Part shown: positions 1-7,649 of the stretch, one piece after another
Layout of the letters: each line of letters begins with the position of its first letter
Position numbering within the stretch: position 1 is the first letter of the stretch
Made by a program: the position numbers and the translations under genes
Assembly: GCA_020025515.1 (NCBI GenBank)
Contig: JAHHRZ010000002.1
Coordinates: 124,001 to 188,000 of the forward strand
Direction: 5' to 3'
Origin: Oscillospiraceae bacterium
Lineage (GTDB): Bacteria; Bacillota; Clostridia; Oscillospirales; Oscillospiraceae
Length of the DNA: 64,000 bases
Notes under the pieces: model-generated
The model's input: the letters and a program-made list of their open reading frames with translations, nothing else
The model's database searches: none
What the model was told of the DNA's origin: nothing

Positions 1-762
1 ACGAAAATACCGGATCAAATGGGGATAGTCCCGAAATTTTCCTACCTTATAAGAGCCGATCACCTTCATGACTGTGCCACGGCTCACGCCCTTCACCAAA
101 AGTACATCCAGAATTCCGTCTGTTGGGTCTGCGTCTGGAACCGGGTGGAAGCCGCCGCCGTACCAAGAGCCGCTTCCCACATAGATCATGGTCTGCTCTC
201 CATCCACTACTTCATCGTTGATCTCCACATGATAATTGTGGTGAATTCCCTTAATGGTATTGACCAAAGCGGACAAAATATAGGCTCCGGATCCCTTTAC
301 AAAAGGAAGCTTTTTATAGGCGGCAATCTGGGTGCCGATGCGGGCATCAAACCCCATAGAGCAGACATTGAGGGCATAGTCCCCGTTACATTGAATGAGG
401 TCTACGGAGACCTCCTTGGTATCCTTCACAAAGGACCCCAGCTCCCCAAAAGGGGCCATATCTGCGAACAATCGAATAAAGTCATTTCCGGAGCCCCTGG
501 CCACATGGGTGACGGCCACATGAGAGCATCCTGCCACACCATTGACCACCTCGTTGAGGGTCCCGTCGCCACCGCAGGCATAGACCCGCAGCTCCTGCCC
601 CTTATCTCCAGCCTGTCTGGCCCAGTTGGTAATGTCGCCGGGCTTTTTTGAAACCTTTACTTCATAATCCTGACCCTGAAAGTGCTTTTTAATGTCCGCC
701 AAAAACTCGTCCAGCTGGTTTCCCTTGCCCGCCACAGGGTTCACCAGGAACAGGTGTTTCAT
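1..762 (-). CDS. Diacylglycerol kinase-family lipid kinase (YegS/DagK type), 3' end missing
   Basis: The minus-strand frame is open from the ATG at 762 to the window edge (254 codons, no stop). The protein begins MKHLFLVNPVAGKG, the nucleotide-binding start of the diacylglycerol kinase catalytic domain, and carries the hallmark GGDGTLNEVVNG at about residue 70, followed by a glycine-rich GSGNDF segment. The family phosphorylates diacylglycerol, sphingoid bases or undecaprenol-like lipids with ATP at the inner membrane face. Which lipid is used here cannot be told. The ATG overlaps the stop of the upstream methyltransferase gene (ATGA, 759-762), so the two are translationally coupled. About 40-60 C-terminal residues lie outside the window. 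Confidence 0.9.
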   Translation of the reverse strand, partial: MKHLFLVNPVAGKGNQLDEFLADIKKHFQGQDYEVKVSKKPGDITNWARQAGDKGQELRVYACGGDGTLNEVVNGVAGCSHVAVTHVARGSGNDFIRLFADMAPFGELGSFVKDTKEVSVDLIQCNGDYALNVCSMGFDARIGTQIAAYKKLPFVKGSGAYILSALVNTIKGIHHNYHVEINDEVVDGEQTMIYVGSGSWYGGGFHPVPDADPTDGILDVLLVKGVSRGTVMKVIGSYKVGKFRDYPHLIRYFR

Positions 763-1886
763 TTTTTGCGGCCTCCCAGATACATATAATACTCACAGCG
801 GATCATACCGTTGTACAGCTTGCGGTGCTTATCTGCCCGACGGCCGAAGTAATGCTCAAATTCCGGTTCGGAGGAGATAATATATTTCTTCCAGCCGTCA
901 GCAAACTTCACATGGCGTCCAAAAGCCTGCACCAAGCCCTGGGCCTGGCGCTGCTCCATCATTCTCTGGCCATAGGGAGGATTGCACACCAGGATTCCCT
1001 CCTGGGTAGGAAGGCTCATTTTGGTGGCATCCCCGTCTTTAAACTCAATCAGCTTATTGACACCTGCCTTGCGGGCATTGGACATGGCCAGGCTGACACA
1101 CTTGGGATCATTGTCAGAACCCAGAATCCGGTAGTTTCCATGGAACTCCCGATCTGTGGCCTCCCGGCGGACACGGGGGAACAATTCCTTATCCACCCAT
1201 GCAAACTTCTCCGCAGAGAACCCACGGAAGAGGCCCGGAGCCCGGTTGATGGCCACCATGGCAGCTTCAATGGGAATGGTGCCGGAGCCACAGAAGGGGT
1301 CCCAGAAGAATTCCCGGCCACGATACCGGGTCAGCTGCACCATTCCGGCAGCCAGGGTCTCACGAAGGGGGGCATCGTTGCCATTGGCACGGTAGCCCCG
1401 CTTATGCAAACCGGCACCGGAGGTGTCCAAAAACAGCTCAAACCGGTCATTCATCAAAGAAAACTGGAGCTGATACATAGAACCGGTCTCCGGCAGCCAG
1501 CTCACGCCATAGTGGTCTCCCAGACGCTTGGCGGCGGCCCGCTTCACAATGGCCTGACAGTCCGGCACGGAACGCAGCTGGCTGTTGAGGCTGTGCCCCT
1601 TCACCGGGAACTTGCCGTCTCTGGGAATAAACTCCTCCAGGGGGGTCTTCGCCACCAGCTGGAACATTTCTTCAAAGGATTTGGCGGTTCCTTCTGCCAG
1701 GCGAAGCAAAACCCGCTCACCGGTGCGGAGCCACAGGTTTGCCATGGCCATGGCCTCCTGATCCCCGTCAAATAAAACTCGACCGTTTTCCGCCCGGACA
1801 TTGTCCAGTTTCAGCCGCCGAAGCTCATCTGCCGCCAGGGATTCCAAACCAAAAAGGCAGGGAACAACAAAAGTCATTGCTTGCAT
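759..1886 (-). CDS. RlmL-like class I SAM-dependent RNA methyltransferase with THUMP domain
   Basis: This 375-residue protein has a THUMP-type RNA-binding N-terminal half (to about residue 150) and a Rossmann methyltransferase half. The SAM-binding motif is seen as DPFCGSGTIPIEA near 190, and NPPYGQRM near 300 is the NPPY motif of N2-guanine methyltransferases. Known relatives are E. coli RlmL (23S rRNA m2G2445) and B. subtilis YpsC. The ATG at 1886 has GGGAG about 7 bases upstream and a good promoter before it. The stop overlaps the start of the lipid kinase gene. The exact target nucleotide is inferred from homology only. Confidence 0.9.
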   Translation of the reverse strand: MQAMTFVVPCLFGLESLAADELRRLKLDNVRAENGRVLFDGDQEAMAMANLWLRTGERVLLRLAEGTAKSFEEMFQLVAKTPLEEFIPRDGKFPVKGHSLNSQLRSVPDCQAIVKRAAAKRLGDHYGVSWLPETGSMYQLQFSLMNDRFELFLDTSGAGLHKRGYRANGNDAPLRETLAAGMVQLTRYRGREFFWDPFCGSGTIPIEAAMVAINRAPGLFRGFSAEKFAWVDKELFPRVRREATDREFHGNYRILGSDNDPKCVSLAMSNARKAGVNKLIEFKDGDATKMSLPTQEGILVCNPPYGQRMMEQRQAQGLVQAFGRHVKFADGWKKYIISSEPEFEHYFGRRADKHRKLYNGMIRCEYYMYLGGRKK

Positions 1887-1912
1887 ATTTTTCTCCCATC
1901 ATATTTTTCTAT

Positions 1913-1941
1913 ATTGTACCCCATTTTCCTATATTCTGCAA
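1913..1941 (-). promoter_or_regulatory. Promoter for the RlmL-like gene
   Basis: On the minus strand TTGCAG (1936-1941), 17 bp, TACAAT (1913-1918), ending 27 bases before the ATG at 1886. Confidence 0.65.
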
Positions 1942-2068
1942 GACATTCCTACAATCCGTTGTAAAAAATAGGGAAAACGCATGAAATTCCCACCAGTTTT
2001 CAAAGAATATCTGGCATGATTGAAAAGAGGTCCGAGGAGGTTTCTCTGTTTCTCAGCGAAGTTTTTTC

Positions 2069-2497
2069 TTATACGCTCCGTCTTCTGTACAGCATGAGGC
2101 TGATCATGAGCACACAGGCCCACCCGAAAATCGGCAGGAACATGATGGAACCGGAAGAAACAGGGGTGCTCAGAATGCTGACAATCACTCCTGCCACCGT
2201 TACGGCCGTGCTGCCAACTCCCAGGGCCATCAGGCCCCACAGGCCAAAGACCACCACCAGCATACTGCCCAGAGCCACACAAGACCACACAAACAACACC
2301 TTCCATATCTTGGGGCTTTTATGTTTCCATCCGAACCAGAGAAGGCCCCCTAAAAGAGCAAAAAAGAAGGCGCTCATGCAGTGGCCTCCCGCCACACCTA
2401 AAAAGGGTTCCTTCAAAATCACACAAACTCCGTCAATGGCACACAGAATCCAGGAAAGCGCTGTAAACATCACAAGTGGAAAATAGGACTTTTTCAT
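2069..2497 (-). CDS. Small four-helix membrane protein of unknown function
   Basis: This 142-residue protein is almost entirely hydrophobic, with about four membrane segments and a basic C-terminus ending RRRSV. I do not recognise the family. The ATG at 2497 is preferred over the in-frame start at 2518 because AAAGGAG sits 8 bases before it. It is divergent from the membrane protein gene at 2655 and separated from it by a short region holding the latter's promoter. Confidence 0.6.
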   Translation of the reverse strand: MKKSYFPLVMFTALSWILCAIDGVCVILKEPFLGVAGGHCMSAFFFALLGGLLWFGWKHKSPKIWKVLFVWSCVALGSMLVVVFGLWGLMALGVGSTAVTVAGVIVSILSTPVSSGSIMFLPIFGWACVLMISLMLYRRRSV

Positions 2498-2578
2498 AAG
2501 CAAACGCTCCTTTCCCAAAAAGAATATCTTACAAAAGAGGAAAATTCAAGAGTATTCTGAAAATTTTCTTCCCCATCA

Positions 2579-2607
2579 TTGGCAAGGGCTGTTCCTTGTG
2601 GTATAAT
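2579..2607 (+). promoter_or_regulatory. Promoter for the 2655 membrane protein-rnhA pair
   Basis: TTGGCA (2579-2584), 17 bp, TATAAT (2602-2607), followed by GAGGAAAGGA at 2632-2641. This is a near-consensus vegetative promoter. Confidence 0.75.
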
Positions 2608-2654
2608 ACCCATACGTTCTGCTGCAAAAGCAGAGGAAAGGACGATGTTCCAAA

Positions 2655-3440
2655 ATGAGAGCACAAAAACAAAAATTCGGCCCCTTGCCTGTCCTGGTGA
2701 TCACTCTGGTGGGCAGCATCTGCGGCTTTCTTCTCCGAATCCTCATGCTGGCTCACGGCTATGATGAGCTGGGCATCCAAATCACCGGCAGTCTTCCCTA
2801 TGTGGGGCTTTGGATTCTGACCTTTCTGGTGCTTGGGGCACTTGGATTTTTCTGCTACGGCATGGGCACACGCGCCTCGGTAGAGGATAACTGGAAGCCC
2901 TCTCCCTTGGCCTGTGCAGGAGGGGTGGTCAGCGGTTTTCTCCTTGTGGGAGCCAATGTGGCTGCTATAATGGATCATCCCAGTGCATTTCAGGCCGCTG
3001 CCAACTATCTTGGCTTGATTTCCGGCGCCGTGATCGCCTGCGGAGGGGTGCTTCGGCTGAAGGGGAAGCACTATGGCCCTCTGGGAATGGTGATCCCTGT
3101 ATCCCTGGCCCTGTGGGTGGTCACCCACTTTACCACCTGGAGCATAGACCCTCTTCTCGGGGACTATTGCTTCCAGCTTCTAGCCTGCATTTTCTCCATG
3201 CTTGCCAGCATGCATCTGGCTGGTTTTCCCATTGGACGGGGCAGTCGTCGGCTCTCTCTGTTTTATTCTCTGGGGGCGGTATATTTCTGTTCCATCTCCC
3301 TGGCTCATCGAGAGGAGCTTTTGTTCTACCTGGCCATGCTTTTGTGGCTCTTGACCGGATTGTGTGATCTGCACAAGCCGGTGCGCCGCCGGAAGCTGGG
3401 AGGAGGCTTCACGCAAGAGGAGGAGCAGGACCATGGCTGA
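2655..3440 (+). CDS. Polytopic membrane protein of unknown function
   Basis: This is a 261-residue protein with about seven hydrophobic segments and a charged, basic then acidic C-terminus (KPVRRRKLGG to EEEQDHG). No enzyme or transporter motif is visible, and I do not recognise the family. The gene has its own promoter. Its last codons overlap the start of rnhA (ATG at 3433 inside the final codons), so the two are probably co-translated. The ribosome-binding site GAGGAAAGGA is 13 bases from the ATG, rather far. Confidence 0.6.
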   Translation: MRAQKQKFGPLPVLVITLVGSICGFLLRILMLAHGYDELGIQITGSLPYVGLWILTFLVLGALGFFCYGMGTRASVEDNWKPSPLACAGGVVSGFLLVGANVAAIMDHPSAFQAAANYLGLISGAVIACGGVLRLKGKHYGPLGMVIPVSLALWVVTHFTTWSIDPLLGDYCFQLLACIFSMLASMHLAGFPIGRGSRRLSLFYSLGAVYFCSISLAHREELLFYLAMLLWLLTGLCDLHKPVRRRKLGGGFTQEEEQDHG

Positions 3441-3882
3441 TCGAAAGCTCGTCACCATCTACACCGACGGAGCCTGTTCCGGAAATCCCGGCCCCGGCGG
3501 CTGGGGGGCCATTCTGGAATATAACGGCATTGAAAAAGAGCTTTCCGGCGGTGAGGCGGACACCACCAACAACCGTATGGAACTGACCGCCGTCATTGAG
3601 GCCCTCAAGTGCCTGAAATTCCCCTGTGAGGTAGACCTGTATTCCGACTCAAAATATGTCATTGACGCTCTGTCAAAGGGTTGGGTCTGGGGCTGGAAGA
3701 AAAAAGGCTGGATCAAATCCGACAAAAAGCCTGCCCTTAATGTAGACCTGTGGGAACAGCTCCTGCCTCTCATCACCACCCACACCATGAACTACCACTG
3801 GGTAAAAGGACACGCAGAAAATCCAAAAAACAACCGCTGTGACCAGCTGGCTGTGGCGCAATCACAAGCGTATAAGAGATGA
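3433..3882 (+). CDS. rnhA: Ribonuclease HI
   Basis: This 149-residue protein cleaves the RNA strand of RNA-DNA hybrids. Family signatures are clear: YTDGACSGNPGPGGWG at the N-terminus (first catalytic Asp at residue 12), MELTAVIEAL (Glu), YSDSKYVIDAL (Asp), the basic handle KGWVWGWKKKGW that binds the hybrid, and the final NNRCDQLA (Asp). Length is normal for the E. coli-like type. The ATG at 3433 follows GAGGAGGAGCAGG, overlaps the preceding membrane protein gene and gives the canonical N-terminus. Confidence 0.96.
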   Translation: MADRKLVTIYTDGACSGNPGPGGWGAILEYNGIEKELSGGEADTTNNRMELTAVIEALKCLKFPCEVDLYSDSKYVIDALSKGWVWGWKKKGWIKSDKKPALNVDLWEQLLPLITTHTMNYHWVKGHAENPKNNRCDQLAVAQSQAYKR

Positions 3883-4043
3883 GGGCTTTAGGGTAATTCC
3901 ATAAAGAAGGATTGCACTGTTTATGCCCTGTATGGAGTATAAACGGTATGTTCGTAAATGTGATACAGCGAAACAGCTCGGTTGTTTCTTTCCCTGTTAG
4001 GCTAATTAAAATGATCCGCTGGAATTTTGGGGAGTAACATAGA

Positions 4044-4595
4044 ATGAAATGGATGAAACCCCTATGCAACATAGTGATACCTGCCGCATTGTTTTATGTT
4101 GCATATCATGTTGCGGGTATCGTTCCCGCTATTATTGTTTCACTGGTACATTGCATCCTCTCTGTTATATATTCAAAAAGTAAAGGAAACCAAGTAAAAA
4201 ATTCTCAAATAATCGGATTTCTCGGCTTAGTTGGTTCGGCCACAGCAATCCTCTTCACTGGAGAGGAAAAACTATACTATGTTCCATCCATGATTGAGAA
4301 TGTGATTTTTCTGGGATTCATGATCGTGCTGTCGATTCGTCGTAAAAGTGTCCTTCACTACTTAGCAAGAGATTTTGATGTTCAGTCTCTTGAACAGGTC
4401 CCTGAGGAACGTATGTTCAGTATCAATGCTGTATGGATGGCCTATTTTTTACTGAAGATTATATCTAAGATTATCGGAATTTTATATTTGAATTTCAGAG
4501 AGCTCTATTGGGTCGTATTCTTGCTTGGCGATCCAATGACGATTTTAGTGGTGATTCTGTCGATTATTTTAATTCGACATCACTGCGTAAAATAA
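4044..4595 (+). CDS. AT-rich membrane protein, possibly VC0807-like
   Basis: This 183-residue hydrophobic protein has about five membrane segments: an N-terminal hairpin, a middle helix pair around 60-100 and two C-terminal helices. The layout resembles the VC0807-like family, but I am not certain. The ATG at 4044 follows GGGGAG at a loose spacing. Base composition is visibly poorer in G+C than its neighbours, as are the flanking intergenic stretches 3883-4043 and 4672-4814, suggesting a separately acquired insert. A strong terminator follows. Confidence 0.6.
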   Translation: MKWMKPLCNIVIPAALFYVAYHVAGIVPAIIVSLVHCILSVIYSKSKGNQVKNSQIIGFLGLVGSATAILFTGEEKLYYVPSMIENVIFLGFMIVLSIRRKSVLHYLARDFDVQSLEQVPEERMFSINAVWMAYFLLKIISKIIGILYLNFRELYWVVFLLGDPMTILVVILSIILIRHHCVK

Positions 4596-4628
4596 TAAAA
4601 CACATCCAAGAGAATGATGTAACTTTAG

Positions 4629-4671
4629 AACCGGAGAGTATGGAAATTTGATACTCTCCGGTTCTTATTTT
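4629..4671 (+). terminator. Rho-independent terminator
   Basis: A perfect 13-bp stem (4629-4641 with 4651-4663) and a 9-base loop are followed by TTCTTATTTT. It closes the AT-rich membrane gene. Confidence 0.85.
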
Positions 4672-4814
4672 AAGCGTTTCCAATTTACTTCCTTATCTGG
4701 TGTTGGCGTTTGCAGTCTCTTTTTGACACCATGCCGTCATATTCTTTTGCAATTAAAAGCAAAAACGAAACTTTGTGTTGATGTATCAGTAGTAAAATTA
4801 GTAGAATTTTTCCA

Positions 4815-4842
4815 TTGACAAATCAGAGGCATGTGTTACAAT
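4815..4842 (+). promoter_or_regulatory. Promoter for the sodium symporter gene
   Basis: TTGACA (4815-4820), 16 bp, TACAAT (4837-4842). The remainder of 4672-4904 is AT-rich with no further gene visible. Confidence 0.75.
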
Positions 4843-4904
4843 ATAAAACATACACTGCAATGTGTTGATGTGCTGTCACCAAAATGAAAAAAGGAGCTGA
4901 TTTT

Positions 4905-6260
4905 ATGGAACGAGAACGGTTAGGAAGCAGGCTTGGCTTCATTCTGCTCAGTGCGGGCTGTGCCATCGGTATTGGTAACGTGTGGAAATTCCCCTATGTA
5001 GCAGGTATGAACGGAGGCGGCTCTTTTGTGCTGATATATCTGTTCTTCTTGGCTATTTTGGGTATTCCTGTTATGACCATGGAGTTTGCCATGGGCCGTG
5101 CCTCTCGAAAAAGTCCCGTGAAATTCTATCAGGCTCTGGAGCCAAAGGGGTCCAAGTGGCATTTTCACGGTTACCTGACTCTCATTGGCATGTTCCTTCT
5201 CATGATGTTCTATACCAATGTCACCGGATGGATGCTGCAATACTTCGTGGATTTTGCAAAAGGCGCCTTTACAGGCCTGTCCCCTGAGCAGGTATCTGCC
5301 CGTTTTGTAGAAATGAGATCCGATCCTGCCCGAAGCACAATTTATCTGGCAATCGTGGTGGTTCTCGGCTTTGCGGTCTGCTCCATCGGCCTGCAAAAGG
5401 GTCTGGAGCGTGTTACAAAATGGCTTATGCTGGTGCTGCTGGCCATTATGGTGGTTCTGGCTGTGAACAGCGTTTTCCTGGAGGGTGGTTCCGAGGGTCT
5501 GGCCTTCTACCTGATGCCCAGCATGGAGCGCCTTACGGAAAACGGTATTGGAAATGTGATCGTAGCGGCTATGAACCAGGCCTTTTTTACATTAAGTCTC
5601 GGCCTTGGTTCCATGGCCATTTTCGGCAGCTATATCGGCAGGGAGCGTTCTTTGATGGGCGAAGCCGTCCATGTGGCCCTGCTGGATACCTTTGTGGCCA
5701 TTACCGCCGGTATCATTATTTTCCCCGCCTGCTTTGCCTACAATGTCCCCGTGAACAGCGGACCTCCTCTGATTTTCGTAACACTGCCCAATATCTTCAA
5801 CAATCTGGGCTCCGGCAGACTTTGGGGCACATTGTTCTTTGTCTTTATGTTCTTTGCCGCCCTGTCCACTGTGCTGGCTGTCTTTGAAAACATTGCCGCC
5901 TGTGTGTCTGAGCTTACCGGATGGAGCCGGAAAAAGTCCTGCTGGATCCTGTGTCCCATTATGTTTGTATTGAGTATCCCATGTGTTCTGGGCTTCAGCC
6001 TTTGGGATGGCTTCCAGCCTCTGGGGGCCGGTACCAATATTCTGGACCTGGAAGACTTTCTGGTCAGCAACTTCGCTCTGCCCCTGGGCTCCTTGATTTT
6101 TGTTCTCTTCTGTGCCACCCGATACGGCTGGGGCTGGAAGAACTTTATGCGTGAGGCCAATGAGGGCAAAGGCCTGAAGGTCGCCAACTGGATGCGCCCG
6201 TACATGACCTATGTGCTGCCTGTCATCGTACTGGTGGTTTTCTTAATCGGTATTCTGTAA
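4905..6260 (+). CDS. Neurotransmitter:sodium symporter (SNF) family transporter
   Basis: This 451-residue polytopic protein moves an amino acid or related amine into the cell with sodium. TM1 shows the family's unwound, Na-binding segment (AGCAIGIGNVWKFPYVAGMNGGG), and about 11-12 membrane segments follow. The short bacterial C-terminus fits the LeuT/Tyt1 side of the family. I prefer ATG 4905 over 4884 because AAAAGGAG lies 8 bases upstream and the family starts close to RERLGSRLGF. The gene is monocistronic between its own promoter and a terminator. The substrate is not deducible. Confidence 0.93.
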   Translation: MERERLGSRLGFILLSAGCAIGIGNVWKFPYVAGMNGGGSFVLIYLFFLAILGIPVMTMEFAMGRASRKSPVKFYQALEPKGSKWHFHGYLTLIGMFLLMMFYTNVTGWMLQYFVDFAKGAFTGLSPEQVSARFVEMRSDPARSTIYLAIVVVLGFAVCSIGLQKGLERVTKWLMLVLLAIMVVLAVNSVFLEGGSEGLAFYLMPSMERLTENGIGNVIVAAMNQAFFTLSLGLGSMAIFGSYIGRERSLMGEAVHVALLDTFVAITAGIIIFPACFAYNVPVNSGPPLIFVTLPNIFNNLGSGRLWGTLFFVFMFFAALSTVLAVFENIAACVSELTGWSRKKSCWILCPIMFVLSIPCVLGFSLWDGFQPLGAGTNILDLEDFLVSNFALPLGSLIFVLFCATRYGWGWKNFMREANEGKGLKVANWMRPYMTYVLPVIVLVVFLIGIL

Positions 6261-6266
6261 CTCCAT

Positions 6267-6306
6267 ATAAAAAGGACCCGTACCGCAAGTACGAGTCCTT
6301 TTTTAT
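6267..6306 (+). terminator. Rho-independent terminator after the symporter
   Basis: A GC-rich hairpin (AAAAAGGAC arm with GTCCTTTTTT arm around a short GTAC/GTAC inner stem) with a T tract on the plus strand. The A-rich opposite side means it can also stop queT transcription from the other direction. Confidence 0.8.
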
Positions 6307-6317
6307 AGGAAATTTTC

Positions 6318-6839
6318 TTATAAAAACAGCTTCTGGTCCAGATTGCGCTTGGTAATGGCTATGTACAGAATGGTTCCCAGCACCAGCAGTACCGCAGCCT
6401 CTCCAATAAAGACACAGAGGCTGTTGGTAAAGAACAGCGGCCAGGTAAAGCCGGCCTCTCCCAGGAACAGTGCCAGTTCCCAGCCAACCAGAGGCGCGTT
6501 GCAGATTGCAGGCATCAGAAGGGCCAGCACGGGGAGCTTCATAATCTTCACCCGGCGCAGGAACCACATAAAGGTGGTAGCCAACACGGTCGCCAAGGTA
6601 CCAACAAGCCAGTCCAGGGGTAAACTTTGGGCCCAGCTGATATTATACAGAAGGCACCCCAAGGTAAGTCCCGGAATGGCTGCCGGAGTGAATAACGCCA
6701 TAATACACATGGCCTCGGACAGCCGAAACTGAATTGCCATGGTGGTGGAGCCGGGCCAAATCAGGTTCTGCGCATAAGTCAGAACCACATACAAAGCGGC
6801 AAAAATACCACTTTGTACTAAAAATTTTGTGTGTTTCAT
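6318..6839 (-). CDS. queT: QueT-family queuosine precursor transporter (ECF S component)
   Basis: This 173-residue membrane protein has about six hydrophobic segments, beginning MKHTKFLVQSGIFAALYVVLTY and containing QFRLSEAMCIMALFTPAAIPGL, both typical of QueT. It is the substrate-binding part of an energy-coupling-factor transporter bringing in queuosine precursors such as preQ1. The ATG at 6839 is chosen (GGAGG 6 bases upstream) over the TTG at 6842. The assignment is strengthened by the preQ1 riboswitch in its leader. No ATPase genes are nearby, as expected for a shared ECF module. Confidence 0.92.
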   Translation of the reverse strand: MKHTKFLVQSGIFAALYVVLTYAQNLIWPGSTTMAIQFRLSEAMCIMALFTPAAIPGLTLGCLLYNISWAQSLPLDWLVGTLATVLATTFMWFLRRVKIMKLPVLALLMPAICNAPLVGWELALFLGEAGFTWPLFFTNSLCVFIGEAAVLLVLGTILYIAITKRNLDQKLFL

Positions 6840-6850
6840 CAAAAACCTCC

Positions 6851-6876
6851 AAAAAAAATGACCGCAGTGCGGCCAT
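6851..6876 (-). terminator. Leader terminator of the queT riboswitch
   Basis: On the minus strand a 7-bp stem (TGGCCGC/GCGGTCA, loop ACT) is followed directly by eight T and then the queT ribosome-binding site. An upstream hairpin (about 6882-6905) is a candidate for the alternate fold. Confidence 0.7.
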
Positions 6877-6910
6877 CCAGACCGTTAGCCTTATAACAGC
6901 CAACGGCAGT

Positions 6911-6950
6911 CCCTAGTTTTGTTTAAAGACAGGATGGTCACGAACTGTCT
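6911..6950 (-). ncRNA. preQ1 riboswitch, class I
   Basis: The minus-strand leader of queT reads GACAG, a loop with TTCGTGACCATC, CTGTC, then an A-rich tail ending AAACAAAACTAGG. This matches the class I (type 2, Thermoanaerobacter-like) aptamer: a short P1 helix plus an A-rich pseudoknot tail. It lies between the promoter at 6968-6996 and the leader terminator at 6851-6876. Binding of preQ1 would be expected to turn off queT by transcription termination. Confidence 0.85.
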
Positions 6951-6967
6951 AGTATAGAATTATATTC

Positions 6968-6996
6968 AGTATACACACTTTTGTGCTTTCTGTCAA
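6968..6996 (-). promoter_or_regulatory. Promoter of the queT leader
   Basis: Minus strand TTGACA (6991-6996), 17 bp, TATACT (6968-6973); the expected start is just upstream of the riboswitch. Confidence 0.8.
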
Positions 6997-7016
6997 GGAG
7001 TGATCTGAGGACAGCA

Positions 7017-7062
7017 AAAGGGAGCTGTCCCGTAGATTCCCCATCAAACAAGACGGCTCCCT
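7017..7062 (-). terminator. Probable terminator of the isochorismatase-like gene
   Basis: Long-loop hairpin (GGGAGC/GCTCCC arms) with TTTT on the minus strand. The pairing is clear but the loop is large. Confidence 0.45.
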
Positions 7063-7078
7063 TTTTAATTCAAAACCG

Positions 7079-7591
7079 TTATTGCACCTGAATCTGACAC
7101 ATCTTCATAGCTTCCAGCGCATTGAGGTGACTCTGAGGGGTGACGCCTGCGCAGCAGGAAGCATCTACCGACACCAATACCTCCGGCAGGGCCGCCTTTA
7201 CCAGCATGGCATTGGATATCACGCAGATGTCCGTGCACAGGCCCACCAGGCAAACCTCTTCCAAATCGGGCAAGCGGGTGATGTAATGGGCCAGCTTCGT
7301 AGAGCCAAAGGTGGGCTTATCCAGAATGGTGGCATCTTCCACCGCCAGAGCTTCCGTAATCTCCCAGCCCTTGGTTCCTACAATGCAGTGGGGGACAGGC
7401 AGATTTCTGCCCTCCTGCGTGTTCAGATAGTCTTCTGTGTGGGTATCCCGGGTGAATACCACTGCCCAGCCCTCTTTCCGGGCTTTGTCCAGCTTCTGCG
7501 CCACATGGGGCACGATGGAAACCGCCTCTTTGGTTCCCAGCGCACCGTCAATAAAATCATTCTGCATATCTACTACAACCAGAAGTTTCAT
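7079..7591 (-). CDS. Isochorismatase-family cysteine hydrolase (nicotinamidase-like)
   Basis: This 170-residue alpha/beta hydrolase has the cysteine-hydrolase triad in place: Asp in VVVDMQNDF, Lys in LDKPTFGST and Cys in LVGLCTDICVISNAM. Nicotinamidases convert nicotinamide to nicotinate for NAD salvage; other members hydrolyse isochorismate or carbamoyl amides, so the substrate is provisional. The ATG at 7591 has AAGGAG 9 bases upstream and gives MKLLVVVDMQ as in the family. It lies directly downstream of the pnp terminator, and its promoter is not obvious. Confidence 0.85.
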   Translation of the reverse strand: MKLLVVVDMQNDFIDGALGTKEAVSIVPHVAQKLDKARKEGWAVVFTRDTHTEDYLNTQEGRNLPVPHCIVGTKGWEITEALAVEDATILDKPTFGSTKLAHYITRLPDLEEVCLVGLCTDICVISNAMLVKAALPEVLVSVDASCCAGVTPQSHLNALEAMKMCQIQVQ

Positions 7592-7610
7592 GTCCTCATT
7601 CTCCTTTATC

Positions 7611-7641
7611 AAAAACGGCGCACAGAAATTCTGTGCGCCGT
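7611..7641 (-). terminator. Terminator of pnp
   Basis: Near-perfect 13-bp stem with a tiny loop and TTTTT on the minus strand, immediately after the pnp stop codon. Confidence 0.85.
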
Positions 7642-7649
7642 CTGTATGC

